NCBI RefSeq assembly: GCF_001613795.1
Contig: NZ_LPVZ01000024.1
Span: 124,001-188,000 of the forward strand
DNA length: 64,000 bases
DNA from: Thalassospira sp. MCCC 1A01148
Lineage (GTDB): Bacteria > Pseudomonadota > Alphaproteobacteria > Rhodospirillales > Thalassospiraceae
Direction of reading: 5' to 3'
The notes under the pieces were generated by a model. The model worked only from the letters and a program-made list of their open reading frames with translations. It was not told where the DNA came from and did no database searches. Below, piece by piece: positions 31,006 through 40,019 of the stretch (within the stretch, counting starts at the first letter, position 1; the number at the start of each line of letters is the position of its first letter). The position numbers were made by a program, and so were the translations under genes.

Positions 31006-33390
31006 ATGATCGATCTCACCCGTCCGCCGGAAACCTATCCTCATTCAGTCCGCGCCGCGCGTCCCAGTCGCATCATCAATGCAGGACGAACCGCCATGGC
31101 GCGCAACCGCGAACGCTATGAAATTCCCGGACGCGGTGCGATCATGATTTCCGTGCGCGCGGGCGATCAACTTGGTCTTCGAAACTGCGAAGGCATGCAA
31201 ACCGTTGAATTGGTGGGCCTGACCACAGCCGGTAAACCCTGCCCTGGTATCTTTGATCAAATGCCCTACGGCGCGCCGCAAGGATTGATGGAGCTGCTGA
31301 ACGCGCCGTTTGATAACAGCCTTGGCCGCTTTGCCCAAACGCTGCGCCGTCGTAACATCCGCCTTGAAGACTGTCGGGCGCAACGGCTGTTTGGAAATGG
31401 CAGCCCGCCGAGCGACACAGTGGAAATGACCGTGCATCTGGATGGCTTTGTCATCATTGCCACGCCTGCGCCACTGATGCAGATTGACGCGCACAACACC
31501 GCAACGCCGATCACCGCACTGGTCAAACGCGCCCATCATTCTGATAGCTACAGCTTTGCGCTGCCCGATCCGCTGGCCGATCCGGTGGTAGATTTGCGTG
31601 TTCATTCCTCGACCGCCGAGGCCTATGAAATCAAGGCCGGGGACTATATCCAGATTCTGGACGTCGACGGGCGGCAATGCACCGATTTTCAGTGCTTTGA
31701 TGCGCGCAAACTTGACCGCGGCATACAGAACCCGCTGGATGTGACCACCACACGCACATTGATGGGCCACGCCTATCCAATGCCGGGTCTGCACGGCAAG
31801 TACTTTGATCAGGATATGGACCCGCTGGTCGAGGTCGTTCAGGACACCTGCGGACGTCATGACGCGTTTGCCATGGCCTGTGCGGCGAAATATTACGATG
31901 ATATCGGCTATCCCGGCCACGTGAACTGCACGGACAACTTCAACGCAGCCCTTGCCATACATGGCGTTGATCCGCGACCCGGCTGGATGGCGATCAACTT
32001 CTTTTTCAACACTGGTATCGATGATCACGGCGTGATGTATGCCGATCAGCCCTGGTCGCGTCCGGGCGATTATGTGTTGCTGCGCGCAATGACGGACCTT
32101 GTCTGCGTCTCGTCAGCCTGCCCGGATGATACATCGGCGGCCAATGCGTGGAAACCGACCGACATCCATATCCGAAGCTATGACGGCAAAGAAAAATTCA
32201 CCCATGCCGTTGCCTGGCGCCCGACTGCAGAGGCCGAAGCAAAAATGACCAAAGAAACTGCCTTCCACCCGCGTCTGAGTGAACTGACCCGCAACTTCGT
32301 CGAATATAAGGGCTTCTGGCTGGCGCATGAATATACCGGCCACGGCATGATCGAAGAATATTATGCCTGCCGTGAAAAGGCGGTGGTGATTGATCTGTCT
32401 GCTTTGCGCAAGTTTGAAATCACCGGACCTGACAGCGAAACGCTGATGCAATATTGCCTGACGCGCAATGTCAAAAAGCTTGGTATCGGACAGGTTGTCT
32501 ATTCCGCGATGTGTTATCCGCATGGCGGCATGATTGATGATGGTACGCTGCTGCGTCTGGGTCAGGATAACTTCCGCTGGATTTGCGGTTATGACTACAG
32601 TGGCGTGTGGCTGCGTGAACAGGCCGAAAAGCTTGGCCTCCAGGTCCTGATCCGCTCATCAACCGATCAGATGCACAATATCGCCGTTCAAGGCCCCGAA
32701 AGCCGTGAGATCCTCCGCGAAGTGATCTGGACACCCGCGCATCAGCCCAAGTTTGATGAAGTCGACTGGTTCAAATTCACCATCGGCCGGATCGGTGACG
32801 CCAAAGGCGCACCTGTGGTCGTCTCACGCACCGGCTATACCGGCGAACTGGGCTACGAAGTTTGGTGCCACCCCAAGGACGCAGCCACCGTCTTTGACGC
32901 CGTCTGGGACGCGGGCAAGCCACACGGGCTGACGCCGATGGGGCTGGCCGCTCTTGATATGGTCCGTATCGAGGCGGGCCTGATCTTTGCCGATTATGAA
33001 TTCTCCGATCAGACCGACCCGTTTGAAGCCGGGATCGGCTTTACCGTGCCGCTGAAGTCCAAGGAAGATGACTTTATCGGGCGTGATGCCCTGATCCGGC
33101 GCAAGGAACATCCATCGCACAAACTGGTAGGCATCGAGATTGATGGCAATGTCACGGTCGGCCATGGCGATTGCGTCCATATTGGCCGCGCCCAAATTGG
33201 CGTAATTACCAGTGCCGTCCGATCGCCCATTCTTGGCAAAAACATCGCCCTTGCCCGGGTCGACATTGCACATGCCGATATCGGGACAGAGGTCGAGATT
33301 GGCAAACTGGACGGCCATATGGTTCGCCTGCCCGCCACCATCACAGCCTTCCCGCATTACGACCCGAAAAAGGAAAAGCCACGGTCCTAG
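31006..33390 (+). CDS. tdm: Trimethylamine N-oxide demethylase (DUF1989-GcvT fusion)
   Basis: A 794-residue fusion with the architecture of characterised Tdm enzymes: an N-terminal DUF1989 domain (to ~residue 400) and a C-terminal GcvT-type tetrahydrofolate-binding domain. Cysteines at C282 (DTCGR), C308 (VNCTDNF) and C372 (SACPDD) are the expected zinc ligands of the DUF1989 part. The GcvT part includes SRTGYTGELGYEVWCHP and LDMVRIEAGLIFADYEF. Tdm cleaves TMAO to dimethylamine and formaldehyde, with the THF domain able to capture formaldehyde. Start at 31006 is preceded by GAGG; a reading from 30865 is in frame but lacks homology. Convergent with tmm, whose product makes TMAO. Confidence 0.9.
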   Translation: MIDLTRPPETYPHSVRAARPSRIINAGRTAMARNRERYEIPGRGAIMISVRAGDQLGLRNCEGMQTVELVGLTTAGKPCPGIFDQMPYGAPQGLMELLNAPFDNSLGRFAQTLRRRNIRLEDCRAQRLFGNGSPPSDTVEMTVHLDGFVIIATPAPLMQIDAHNTATPITALVKRAHHSDSYSFALPDPLADPVVDLRVHSSTAEAYEIKAGDYIQILDVDGRQCTDFQCFDARKLDRGIQNPLDVTTTRTLMGHAYPMPGLHGKYFDQDMDPLVEVVQDTCGRHDAFAMACAAKYYDDIGYPGHVNCTDNFNAALAIHGVDPRPGWMAINFFFNTGIDDHGVMYADQPWSRPGDYVLLRAMTDLVCVSSACPDDTSAANAWKPTDIHIRSYDGKEKFTHAVAWRPTAEAEAKMTKETAFHPRLSELTRNFVEYKGFWLAHEYTGHGMIEEYYACREKAVVIDLSALRKFEITGPDSETLMQYCLTRNVKKLGIGQVVYSAMCYPHGGMIDDGTLLRLGQDNFRWICGYDYSGVWLREQAEKLGLQVLIRSSTDQMHNIAVQGPESREILREVIWTPAHQPKFDEVDWFKFTIGRIGDAKGAPVVVSRTGYTGELGYEVWCHPKDAATVFDAVWDAGKPHGLTPMGLAALDMVRIEAGLIFADYEFSDQTDPFEAGIGFTVPLKSKEDDFIGRDALIRRKEHPSHKLVGIEIDGNVTVGHGDCVHIGRAQIGVITSAVRSPILGKNIALARVDIAHADIGTEVEIGKLDGHMVRLPATITAFPHYDPKKEKPRS

Positions 33391-33419
33391 GGACTGTGGC
33401 ATCCAGGCCCGAAAAGAAA

Positions 33420-33444
33420 CCCCGCCGCCATAACGGCTGCGGGG
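33420..33444. repeat. GC stem-loop in the tdm-tmm intergenic region
   Basis: CCCCGC-c-GCC pairs with GGC-t-GCGGGG around ATAAC. First of three hairpins in the 126-base gap between the convergent genes. Confidence 0.5.
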
Positions 33445-33472
33445 GTGACTGCGAGTTTGGTTAAGGGAGACG

Positions 33473-33495
33473 GCGGGCTTCCGCCCGCTTCTTTA
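33473..33495 (+). terminator. Terminator-like hairpin downstream of tdm
   Basis: GCGGGC-TTCC-GCCCGC followed by TTCTTTAAAG. Short stem, partial T-tract. Confidence 0.5.
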
Positions 33496-33508
33496 AAGGT
33501 CTTGCAAT

Positions 33509-33540
33509 ACGGCTGCCTATTCGGCAGCCGTTTTCTTTTC
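33509..33540 (+). terminator. Intrinsic terminator of tdm overlapping the 3-prime end of tmm
   Basis: ACGGCTGCC (33509-33517) pairs with GGCAGCCGT (33523-33531), then TTTTCTTTTC. The second arm and the T-tract are also the last codons of the convergent tmm gene, whose stop is at 33517-33519. Confidence 0.75.
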
Positions 33541-34878
33541 GATCTGCAAATAGGCTTCAAGGCTGTCATCAAGCTCGTCCAGCCACGGTGTGTGATGGGC
33601 CGGTGACATAGTGCCCGTCATCAGGGACCGATAGGACTTGTTGCGATAGCCCATGATGTCGTCGGCCTTGTCATGCTCCCACTCTTCGAAGGTCTTGTTC
33701 ACCCCTTCGATGTCGAACATCGGATAGTCCGTCATTTCGATCAGATGGGCGGTGTAATCCCCCTGGAACCAGATCATGTCATGATCGTCTTTCAGGCCTT
33801 CCTCGCGATCCCGCCAGGCTTTGCTGTCGGCCTTCATCTCATCCTTCGAGGGCAGAGGAATGCGCCCCATGATGACATCGCGGGCAAACCATGCCTGCGC
33901 GTCAAACATGTTAAAGGTATAGAACTGGTCCTGCATGCCAAGATACATCATCTTCGGATTTTCTTCCCAGACGACACCCTTATAAAGGCCCAGCGGCCAC
34001 AGGCGGTTATCTGTCTTCAGGCGCAGATCATCGGTCAGGAACGGGAAGTAATGCTGATAGCCGGTGCACAGAATGATCGCATCAACATCGCGCGATGAGC
34101 CATCCTTGAAATAGGCGGTATTGCCATCAACCTTGGTCAGAAGCGGCACTTCGGCCCAGTTATCAGGCCAGTCAAAACCGATCGGATTGGTCCGGTGGCT
34201 GACCGTGACGGATTTACAGCCATACTTGTAACATTGCGATCCGATATCCTCGGCCGAATAGGACGTGCCGATGATCAGGATATCCTTGTCCTTGAATTCC
34301 AGTGCATCGCGGAAATCATGGGCGTGCAGAACGCGCCCGCCAAAGGTATCAAAACCCGGAAATTCCGGCACATTCGGGGTCGAGAAATGACCATTGGCAA
34401 CAATCACATGATCAAACTCCTCGGTCGAAACCACATCACTTTTCAGATCATGAGCCGTCACCAAAAATGTTTGGCTTTCCTCGTCAAACTCAACGGTGCG
34501 GACCGGTGTTCTGAAACGCACCCATGGCCGGACGTTGGCCTTTTCAACGCGCCCTTTGATGTAATCCCAAATCACCGCGCGCGGCGGATAGGATGCGATG
34601 GGTTTGCCAAAATGTTCCTCAAACGTGTAGTCGGCAAATTCAAGGCATTCCTTTGGCCCGTTTGACCACAAATAGCGATACATCGACCCATGGATCGGTT
34701 CGCCATATTCATCAAGACCGGTGCGCCAGGTGTAGTTCCACAAGCCACCCCAGTCTTCCTGACGTTCAAAACACACTATTTCGGGGATTTCGGCCCCTTT
34801 GGCGGCAGCAGATTGAAACGCACGCATCTGCGCCATGCCCGACGGACCGGCGCCAATAATCGCAACACGAAGTGTCAT
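33517..34878 (-). CDS. tmm: Trimethylamine monooxygenase (flavin-containing monooxygenase)
   Basis: A 453-residue FMO. FAD motif GAGPSG at residues 9-14, the FMO fingerprint [12 protein letters not shown] (F-x-G-x-x-x-H-x-x-x-[FY]) near 180, the NADPH motif GTSYSAED near 205 and [13 protein letters not shown] near 290 are all visible. The opening [18 protein letters not shown] and [18 protein letters not shown] closely match bacterial Tmm enzymes that oxidise trimethylamine to TMAO. Last gene of the gcvT-dmmA-dmmB-demethylase-tmm minus-strand cluster (33517-38801), 78 bases behind the DUF3445 gene. Confidence 0.92.
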   Translation of the reverse strand: MTLRVAIIGAGPSGMAQMRAFQSAAAKGAEIPEIVCFERQEDWGGLWNYTWRTGLDEYGEPIHGSMYRYLWSNGPKECLEFADYTFEEHFGKPIASYPPRAVIWDYIKGRVEKANVRPWVRFRTPVRTVEFDEESQTFLVTAHDLKSDVVSTEEFDHVIVANGHFSTPNVPEFPGFDTFGGRVLHAHDFRDALEFKDKDILIIGTSYSAEDIGSQCYKYGCKSVTVSHRTNPIGFDWPDNWAEVPLLTKVDGNTAYFKDGSSRDVDAIILCTGYQHYFPFLTDDLRLKTDNRLWPLGLYKGVVWEENPKMMYLGMQDQFYTFNMFDAQAWFARDVIMGRIPLPSKDEMKADSKAWRDREEGLKDDHDMIWFQGDYTAHLIEMTDYPMFDIEGVNKTFEEWEHDKADDIMGYRNKSYRSLMTGTMSPAHHTPWLDELDDSLEAYLQIEKKTAAE

Positions 34879-34956
34879 AGCCTTAATTCCCCAATAAAAG
34901 CGTTATTCGTTTCCTCCGTCCGGCTTTCTGCCGGTTCGTTTTTCAGGGTCAAAGCC

Positions 34957-35997
34957 CTAGTCGGGGAAAATCCCCGGTGACGTCGGCGCGCCGTCGTCAA
35001 ATTGTGAAAGCCATTCGACCAGGATCGGGTGGTAGCGTGACAGCCCCTTGTAATCGACAAGTTCAGGCCGAAGATCACGCATCACACGATGCAGGCGACG
35101 CGCCCATTTCGGCTGGGTCACCACTTCGTTCATCGCCATCAGATATGTGCGAATGGGAAACAGGATCGCGTTGGAGCGCGGCAGACGCCAAAACGTCTGA
35201 AGCTCCACGCGCAGATGGATCTTTTCGCCGATATTCTCGGGCGTCACTGTCAGTTTGTCCGGGCCCCATTTGGGATAGTTTTCAGGGCTGGTATCCAGAC
35301 GTGGATTAACGGTCAGCGTCCAGTTCAGGCGCCGCGATGGCTGGCCTTGTGGCAGGGTCAGAAGGAATTTCAGCGCACGCTGGAACACACCCAGTTCGTG
35401 GGCAAGCGGGACAGGCGCATGCCATTCAAAGAAATTCATGCCAATGTCGAAATCAAGCGACCAGTCGGCCTGTGCCGTGATGATCCCGGCATCCATCCAA
35501 AGATTGCCATCGCGTTGATCAAGGATAGCGTGATCGCCTTGAACCTGACGTCCGATATATTCCATCGGGTGGCAGGGCAGTGTCGAACTGTCACCAAAGG
35601 TAAAGGTATCGTCGATCTGAAGCGGCTTGTTGATCCAGTGCCAGCGATCACCATCCATGGTCAGTTTGAACAGATCAGGATAATCGCGCGCCTTGGACAC
35701 CATCACGAGTTCAAGGAAATCCCACCCGGCGGTTTCCATATGCGGCAGGGCCTGGCACCGACCGGGATCCTCGGCCAGAACAAGGGCGCGGTCCTTCATT
35801 TCCGCGACGTAATGTTCATCAACATCGAACGCATTTTCAAACGGGCTGCCGGCACGCGCAGCATGATGCGGTTCGATATTGGTGGAATACATATATTCGT
35901 CTTCCGGGAACGGAAACGGAAAACGCGGAATGTTTGACGGGCTGTTGGCGTAGGTGAAATCACCGCGGAAGGTTTCGTCTTTAAACTGGATTGTCAT
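34957..35997 (-). CDS. Heme-dependent oxidative N-demethylase (DUF3445), dimethylamine monooxygenase component
   Basis: A 346-residue protein of the DUF3445 family, whose characterised members are heme-dependent oxidative N-demethylases and the catalytic part of dimethylamine monooxygenase. Visible family features: FPFPFPEDEYMYSTNIEPHH at the N-terminus, the WHWINKPL segment, DSSTLPCHPMEYIGRQVQGD and LNWTLTVNPRLDTSPENYPKWGPD, and a C-terminal LRVELQTFWRLPRSNAILFPIRTYL with the conserved R-P-R/R-L-P-R signature. It would convert dimethylamine to methylamine and formaldehyde using electrons from the neighbouring reductase (36012-36977). I leave the subunit letter open because I am not sure which dmm letter belongs to this component. 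Confidence 0.87.
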   Translation of the reverse strand: MTIQFKDETFRGDFTYANSPSNIPRFPFPFPEDEYMYSTNIEPHHAARAGSPFENAFDVDEHYVAEMKDRALVLAEDPGRCQALPHMETAGWDFLELVMVSKARDYPDLFKLTMDGDRWHWINKPLQIDDTFTFGDSSTLPCHPMEYIGRQVQGDHAILDQRDGNLWMDAGIITAQADWSLDFDIGMNFFEWHAPVPLAHELGVFQRALKFLLTLPQGQPSRRLNWTLTVNPRLDTSPENYPKWGPDKLTVTPENIGEKIHLRVELQTFWRLPRSNAILFPIRTYLMAMNEVVTQPKWARRLHRVMRDLRPELVDYKGLSRYHPILVEWLSQFDDGAPTSPGIFPD

Positions 35998-36011
35998 GGC
36001 TGAAATCCCCT

Positions 36012-36977
36012 TTACAGATCAAGTTCAAGGCGTTTGCCACGGAACCGCGAAACACACGGCATGATCCGCTGCTTGGCTGCGCGCTGTTCTTCATCAAGCC
36101 AATGGTCGTTGTGCATGATCTCGCCGTCACAGGCGACGACAACCGTTTCGCATTGACCACATGCCCCGCCCCGGCACATGCAATTGATCGGGGTTCCCGA
36201 TGCCTCGACCGCTTCAAGCAGGCTTTGCTCCGCACCCACCGTGATATCAATCCCGGCCTTGGCCAGATGCACTTCAAAGGGCTCGCCAACCGGCGGGGCC
36301 AGGAAGTGTTCAAAATGAACGTGTGCTGCAGGCCAACCAAGACTTGTGGCGGTTTCAACCACCCGTTCGATCATGCCCTTTGGGCCGCAAACATAAACGT
36401 GCGTGCCCAGTGGCTGACTGGATAGAAGGGTTTCGAAATCAACGCTTTCGCCCTGATCGTCGCAATAGCACGACACATGATCGCCAAAACGATCTGCAAG
36501 GCTGTCCATATAGGCCGCCTGAGATGCTGAACGCGCGGCATAGTGCAGTTCAAACGGCACGCCAAGTTTATCGGCCTGCGTCATCTGTGCGATGAACGGC
36601 GTGATGCCGATGCCGCCCGCAATCATCAGATGCTTTCTGGCGCGCAAGTCGAGCGCGAACAGATTGACCGGGGCAGAGATTTTCATCTGCATACCGGGTG
36701 TGACCTGTTCATGCATGAATTTCGATCCGCCACGCCCGGTATCGTCGCGACGTACTGAAATGGCATACTGGTCACGCTCGAACGGGGAACTCATCAACGA
36801 ATAGGGATTTTTGCGTTTGGTGCCATCATCAAGCATCTCGACAACGATATGCGCCCCGCCCGAAAAGGCGGGCAGTTCATCGCCATTCACGTGCTTGAAT
36901 TCGAACCGTTTAATGATCGGGTTGACCTCGACCACATTGCTGACGACAACCGGAATCAAATGATCGGACGCACTCAT
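36012..36977 (-). CDS. dmmB: PDR/VanB-type oxidoreductase, reductase of dimethylamine monooxygenase
   Basis: A 321-residue flavin-ferredoxin reductase. The FMN/FAD loop KNPYSLMSSP, nucleotide-binding GGIGITPFIAQM, YVCGPKGMIERV and a C-terminal plant-type 2Fe-2S domain (C-x4-C-x2-C in CMCRGGACGQC with a fourth Cys in IMPCVSR) are present. It should pass electrons from NAD(P)H to the DUF3445 heme demethylase 14 bases downstream. Start ATG at 36977 overlaps the preceding dmmA stop as ATGA. Confidence 0.88.
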   Translation of the reverse strand: MSASDHLIPVVVSNVVEVNPIIKRFEFKHVNGDELPAFSGGAHIVVEMLDDGTKRKNPYSLMSSPFERDQYAISVRRDDTGRGGSKFMHEQVTPGMQMKISAPVNLFALDLRARKHLMIAGGIGITPFIAQMTQADKLGVPFELHYAARSASQAAYMDSLADRFGDHVSCYCDDQGESVDFETLLSSQPLGTHVYVCGPKGMIERVVETATSLGWPAAHVHFEHFLAPPVGEPFEVHLAKAGIDITVGAEQSLLEAVEASGTPINCMCRGGACGQCETVVVACDGEIMHNDHWLDEEQRAAKQRIMPCVSRFRGKRLELDL

Positions 36978-37585
36978 TTGAACACCTCCTTGATCTCGAT
37001 TTCTTCAGACGGGTCTTCGGCATTGATGCAGCCCCCCTGAAACGCCGCCAGTCGACGTGAATAGTGATCGCGCACGAGCAGAAGCAAATCGCAAGACGGG
37101 CATTTGACCGGCTGCGTGGTGACATCCTCGATCATGGTTTTGCAATGAACACACTGGACACGACGTGCCAAACTGCCGCGATGCTCACACTGCACCGCTG
37201 TATGATCGAGGCCGCATGCTTCGCCCTTGGCAACGCCCTGCCCGACAAGGCCTTCGGTCCCGGCAAGATAAAGCTGGCTGCCCATCTTGGCGTCTGACAG
37301 CCATTCACCAAGCTTGGCGACGGCGTCGTCAATGGTCGGGAAATGTTCGAACCGGTTGGCGCCGAGCGCATAAAGTGACGTGATCAGCGCAGTTTCGCCC
37401 GGGGTCGGTACATACAGGATATGTACCTTTTCCATCATGTCGCGGGGCAATTCCTGCACGACCCGAATGACACATTCGGCACCGGATGCATCGGCCAGAA
37501 AATAATGCGCCAGACCGGGCACAATTTTTAACGCGCCATAGGTCGGGCGGGAGATAATGCTTTCTTCTATCAAACTCTCAGACAT
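36974..37585 (-). CDS. dmmA: DmmA-like subunit of dimethylamine monooxygenase
   Basis: A 203-residue protein with an N-terminal domain resembling a reductase-like fold (YFLADASGAECVIRVVQELP, ILYVPTPGETALITSLYALGANRFEHF) and a C-terminal zinc ribbon: CVHC and CPSC pairs in VQCVHCKTMIEDVTTQPVKCPSCDLLLLVRDHYSRRL. This matches the DmmA family that accompanies the reductase and heme demethylase. ATG at 37585 is preferred over a GTG at 37615. Coupled to dmmB by an ATGA overlap. Confidence 0.83.
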   Translation of the reverse strand: MSESLIEESIISRPTYGALKIVPGLAHYFLADASGAECVIRVVQELPRDMMEKVHILYVPTPGETALITSLYALGANRFEHFPTIDDAVAKLGEWLSDAKMGSQLYLAGTEGLVGQGVAKGEACGLDHTAVQCEHRGSLARRVQCVHCKTMIEDVTTQPVKCPSCDLLLLVRDHYSRRLAAFQGGCINAEDPSEEIEIKEVFK

Positions 37586-37667
37586 GGTAGCGGGTCCCAT
37601 TCTGTCAGAAACCACAAGGATCAGGGCGTTTGATCCGGGGGCCTCTGACAGCCCCCGGTCGCCGACC

Positions 37668-38801
37668 TTAACCCTTGGCTGTTCTTTTCAATTTTTTGGG
37701 GTCATCAAATGGCATGGTATGGGCCATTCCGCCGAGCATGCCTTTTTCACCGGTCACTTCAAGACGCACACCCTGTTCGGCGCAATCGACCGCCAGACGG
37801 GCAATGGCCATGGTCTGATCCTTGAGCGGTGAATACATCGCACAGGTCACAACGCCGACCTTGGCCCCGTCCTTGAACACCTCGGCCCCTTCGGCCGGGA
37901 CTTCCTTGCCATCAAACAGGATGCCAAAGATCTTGAAGCGTTCCTTGCCTTTCAGGCGGTAATGTTCCTCGGCACCGCGGAAACCGGTCTTGCCCGGGCT
38001 GACGGTGAAATCAAGGCCAAGCTCCCACAGGGTATCGCCCGGACCTTCGTTTTCGAACGGGTACATCTGCGAGTTATCATAGGGATAAAACAGCAGGTAA
38101 CTTTCAACACGCAGCATATCAAGCGTGGTAAAGCGGGTCGGGATAATGCCCATATCCTTGCCCTCGGCAACGATGCGATCCCAGATCATTCCGGCATCCT
38201 GTGCGCGGCAGAAAATCTCATAACCACGTTCGCCGGTGTAACCCGTACGTGAAATCATCACAGGCGCGCCAAACAACTGGGTCTGTGTATGATGGAAATA
38301 GGGCAGATCGCGAATGCCCGGCACATATTCCGCCAGGTAATCCACCGCAAGCGGTCCTTGCAGTGACAAATCATGCAGGTTGTCATCAAAACGAACCGAT
38401 ACATCACGGCCAATCGCGGCCTTGGTCAGTTCTTCGTGGCCGGTGCCCGATCCGTGGACAACCATCCATGAATTCGGCCCCATGCGATAGATCACGCAGT
38501 CATCGGTGAACTTGCCCTGATCATTGAGCATGCAGGCATAGACCGATTTGCCCGGATAGATTTTTTCAACATTGCGCGTGGTGGCATAGTCGATCACGTG
38601 GGATGCGTGCGGGCCGGTGATATGAACCTTTTTCAGACCCGAAACATCCATGATCCCGGCTTTGGTACGGATCGCGATATATTCCTCATCCCAGTCCTTG
38701 TCATAGGTCCAGGCCGTGCCCATCCCGCTCCAGTCTTCAAGATTGGAACCAAGCGCACGATGCCGGTCGGCAAGGGCTGAAAATCTCCAGCTCGCAGTCA
38801 T
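37668..38801 (-). CDS. GcvT-family aminomethyltransferase (THF-dependent)
   Basis: A 377-residue stand-alone GcvT-fold protein. Typical segments: IMDVSGLKKVHITGPHASHVIDYATTRN, the folate motif SRTGYTGERGYEIFCRAQD and TTLDMLRVESYLLFYPYDN, then the C-terminal barrel KIFGILFDGKEVP. In a cluster that produces formaldehyde from dimethylamine, it may trap the C1 unit as 5,10-methylene-THF or demethylate a methylated intermediate; neither is shown by the sequence. First gene of the minus-strand dmm/tmm cluster, 82 bases ahead of dmmA. Confidence 0.85.
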   Translation of the reverse strand: MTASWRFSALADRHRALGSNLEDWSGMGTAWTYDKDWDEEYIAIRTKAGIMDVSGLKKVHITGPHASHVIDYATTRNVEKIYPGKSVYACMLNDQGKFTDDCVIYRMGPNSWMVVHGSGTGHEELTKAAIGRDVSVRFDDNLHDLSLQGPLAVDYLAEYVPGIRDLPYFHHTQTQLFGAPVMISRTGYTGERGYEIFCRAQDAGMIWDRIVAEGKDMGIIPTRFTTLDMLRVESYLLFYPYDNSQMYPFENEGPGDTLWELGLDFTVSPGKTGFRGAEEHYRLKGKERFKIFGILFDGKEVPAEGAEVFKDGAKVGVVTCAMYSPLKDQTMAIARLAVDCAEQGVRLEVTGEKGMLGGMAHTMPFDDPKKLKRTAKG

Positions 38802-39196
38802 AATGATGGCCTCCTGATATGATTGCCTCTGCGCACAATCAGCGCGCTATTTTCGGCTTATTTTGTTCTATATTTTGGCGGCATCTTGTTCGCGAACGCA
38901 ATAATTATTTTTCATTTTATTCAAATTTTATTCCTGCAAGGCTATTTTCTGCGGCATCGCAACAACTTCGCTTAAAGCCATTGGTATAGGGAATTGGGAT
39001 TTTTATTTTCCCTGTAGTTGATAAATATTTCCTGCCAGTGTAAGTCATGCAGTGGCGTATAAGCGATCCGGGATGGCAAAAGTCCGGACCTCATACGACC
39101 GCCATAAAAGCAGGCCCGATCAACGGACCGTTTTGAGGAAACCAGAAACGAGCAGGACCCGCACCGGGAAAAACCGGTGACGGAGGACAAGCCAGA
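38802..39196. promoter_or_regulatory. Divergent promoter region between the dmm/tmm cluster and the XRE regulator
   Basis: A 395-base AT-rich gap without a gene. GTTCGCGAAC, a perfect palindrome, lies at 38888-38897, about 90 bases from the gcvT-like start; the same core recurs upstream of mgsA. A GGAGG Shine-Dalgarno for the regulator is at 39181-39185. Nothing else stands out. Confidence 0.5.
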
Positions 39197-39901
39197 ATGG
39201 CAAGCACCAATAAAAACCAAGCACCGCACACCACCGACAAAAGCGACCAAGGATCAGGCATGGATTCCATGAGCAAACCCGCCGCCCTCACCCAGGACCC
39301 GCACGCGCTTCGCGAACCAAAGGAAAACAATCTGGAAATCGCCATCGGCCATGAAGTCCGTGCGCTGCGCAAGAAACTGGGCATCACAATTTCCGACCTG
39401 GCCTCGGCAACGGGCATTTCAATGGGGATGCTGTCCAAGATAGAAAACGGTGTGACATCGCCATCCCTGACATCGCTTCAGGCACTGGCAAGTGCGCTGG
39501 GTGTGCCTCTGACTGATTTCTTCCGCCGCTATGAAGAGCCGCGCAATGCGGTCTTTGTCAAAGCCGGTGAAGGTATCGCGATCGAGCGCCGCGGCACACG
39601 TGCGGGCCATGAATACAACCTGCTGGGTCATATCGATAACAACACCAGCGGCGTTGTGGTTGAGCCGTATTTGCTGACCCTGACCGAGGAGTCGAGCAGC
39701 TTCCCCGCCTTCCAGCATGAAGGCATGGAGCTCATCTATATGCTTGAGGGTGAAGTCCGCTACCGCCATGGCGATCAGCTTTACTACATGAAAGAAGGCG
39801 ACAGCCTGTTCTTTGATGCAGATGCCCGCCACGGACCGGAAGAACTTCTTTCATTTCCAATACGTTACCTGTCGATCATCTGCTATCCCGCCCGTGGATA
39901 A
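39197..39901 (+). CDS. XRE-family regulator with C-terminal cupin domain
   Basis: A 234-residue regulator. Residues ~45-105 are an HTH_3 domain (EVRALRKKLGITISDLASATGISMGMLSKIENGVTSPSLTSLQALASALGVPLTDFF) and the C-terminal ~90 residues a cupin (HEGMELIYMLEGEVRYRHGDQLYYMKEGDSLFFDADARHGPEEL). Such proteins govern amine and amino-acid catabolism with a small ligand bound in the cupin. It sits exactly between the dmm/tmm cluster (divergent) and the mgs-gmaS-purU operon (downstream), both of which have a TTCGCGAA palindrome in the promoter, and is the best candidate for their common regulator. Confidence 0.87.
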   Translation: MASTNKNQAPHTTDKSDQGSGMDSMSKPAALTQDPHALREPKENNLEIAIGHEVRALRKKLGITISDLASATGISMGMLSKIENGVTSPSLTSLQALASALGVPLTDFFRRYEEPRNAVFVKAGEGIAIERRGTRAGHEYNLLGHIDNNTSGVVVEPYLLTLTEESSSFPAFQHEGMELIYMLEGEVRYRHGDQLYYMKEGDSLFFDADARHGPEELLSFPIRYLSIICYPARG

Positions 39902-39933
39902 GCATTCACTCTGGTGAAAACATCAATTCACTG

Positions 39934-39977
39934 AGAAGAAATTTTTATTCTTCTTAGTTGATTCCGCATTCGCGAAC
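39934..39977. promoter_or_regulatory. Promoter region of the mgs operon with two symmetric elements
   Basis: AGAAGAA-ATTTTTA-TTCTTCT (39934-39954) is a perfect inverted repeat that may end the regulator transcript or serve as an operator; TTCGCGAA at 39969-39976, 44 bases before the mgsA start, repeats the core found at 38889-38896. Confidence 0.45.
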
Positions 39978-40019
39978 AGGTAGTCTCCATTTCAGAAACA
40001 GAATGGAGACTGTCCTGCC

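Noticed and set aside
35089-35937. A 282-codon frame opposite the DUF3445 gene
   Set aside because: Same strand logic: the minus-strand gene has family motifs and operon context; the opposite frame has none.
38802-39196. Possible riboswitch or small RNA in the 395-base gap
   Set aside because: I looked for a glycine-riboswitch-like or other structured leader because GcvT-type genes are adjacent, but found only AT-rich DNA and one palindrome.
3473-39316. TTCGCGAA octamers inside the AraC, LivF and XRE genes
   Set aside because: They lie within coding sequence at ordinary codons (for example Phe-Arg-Glu), so they are best explained by codon use and were not counted as operators.
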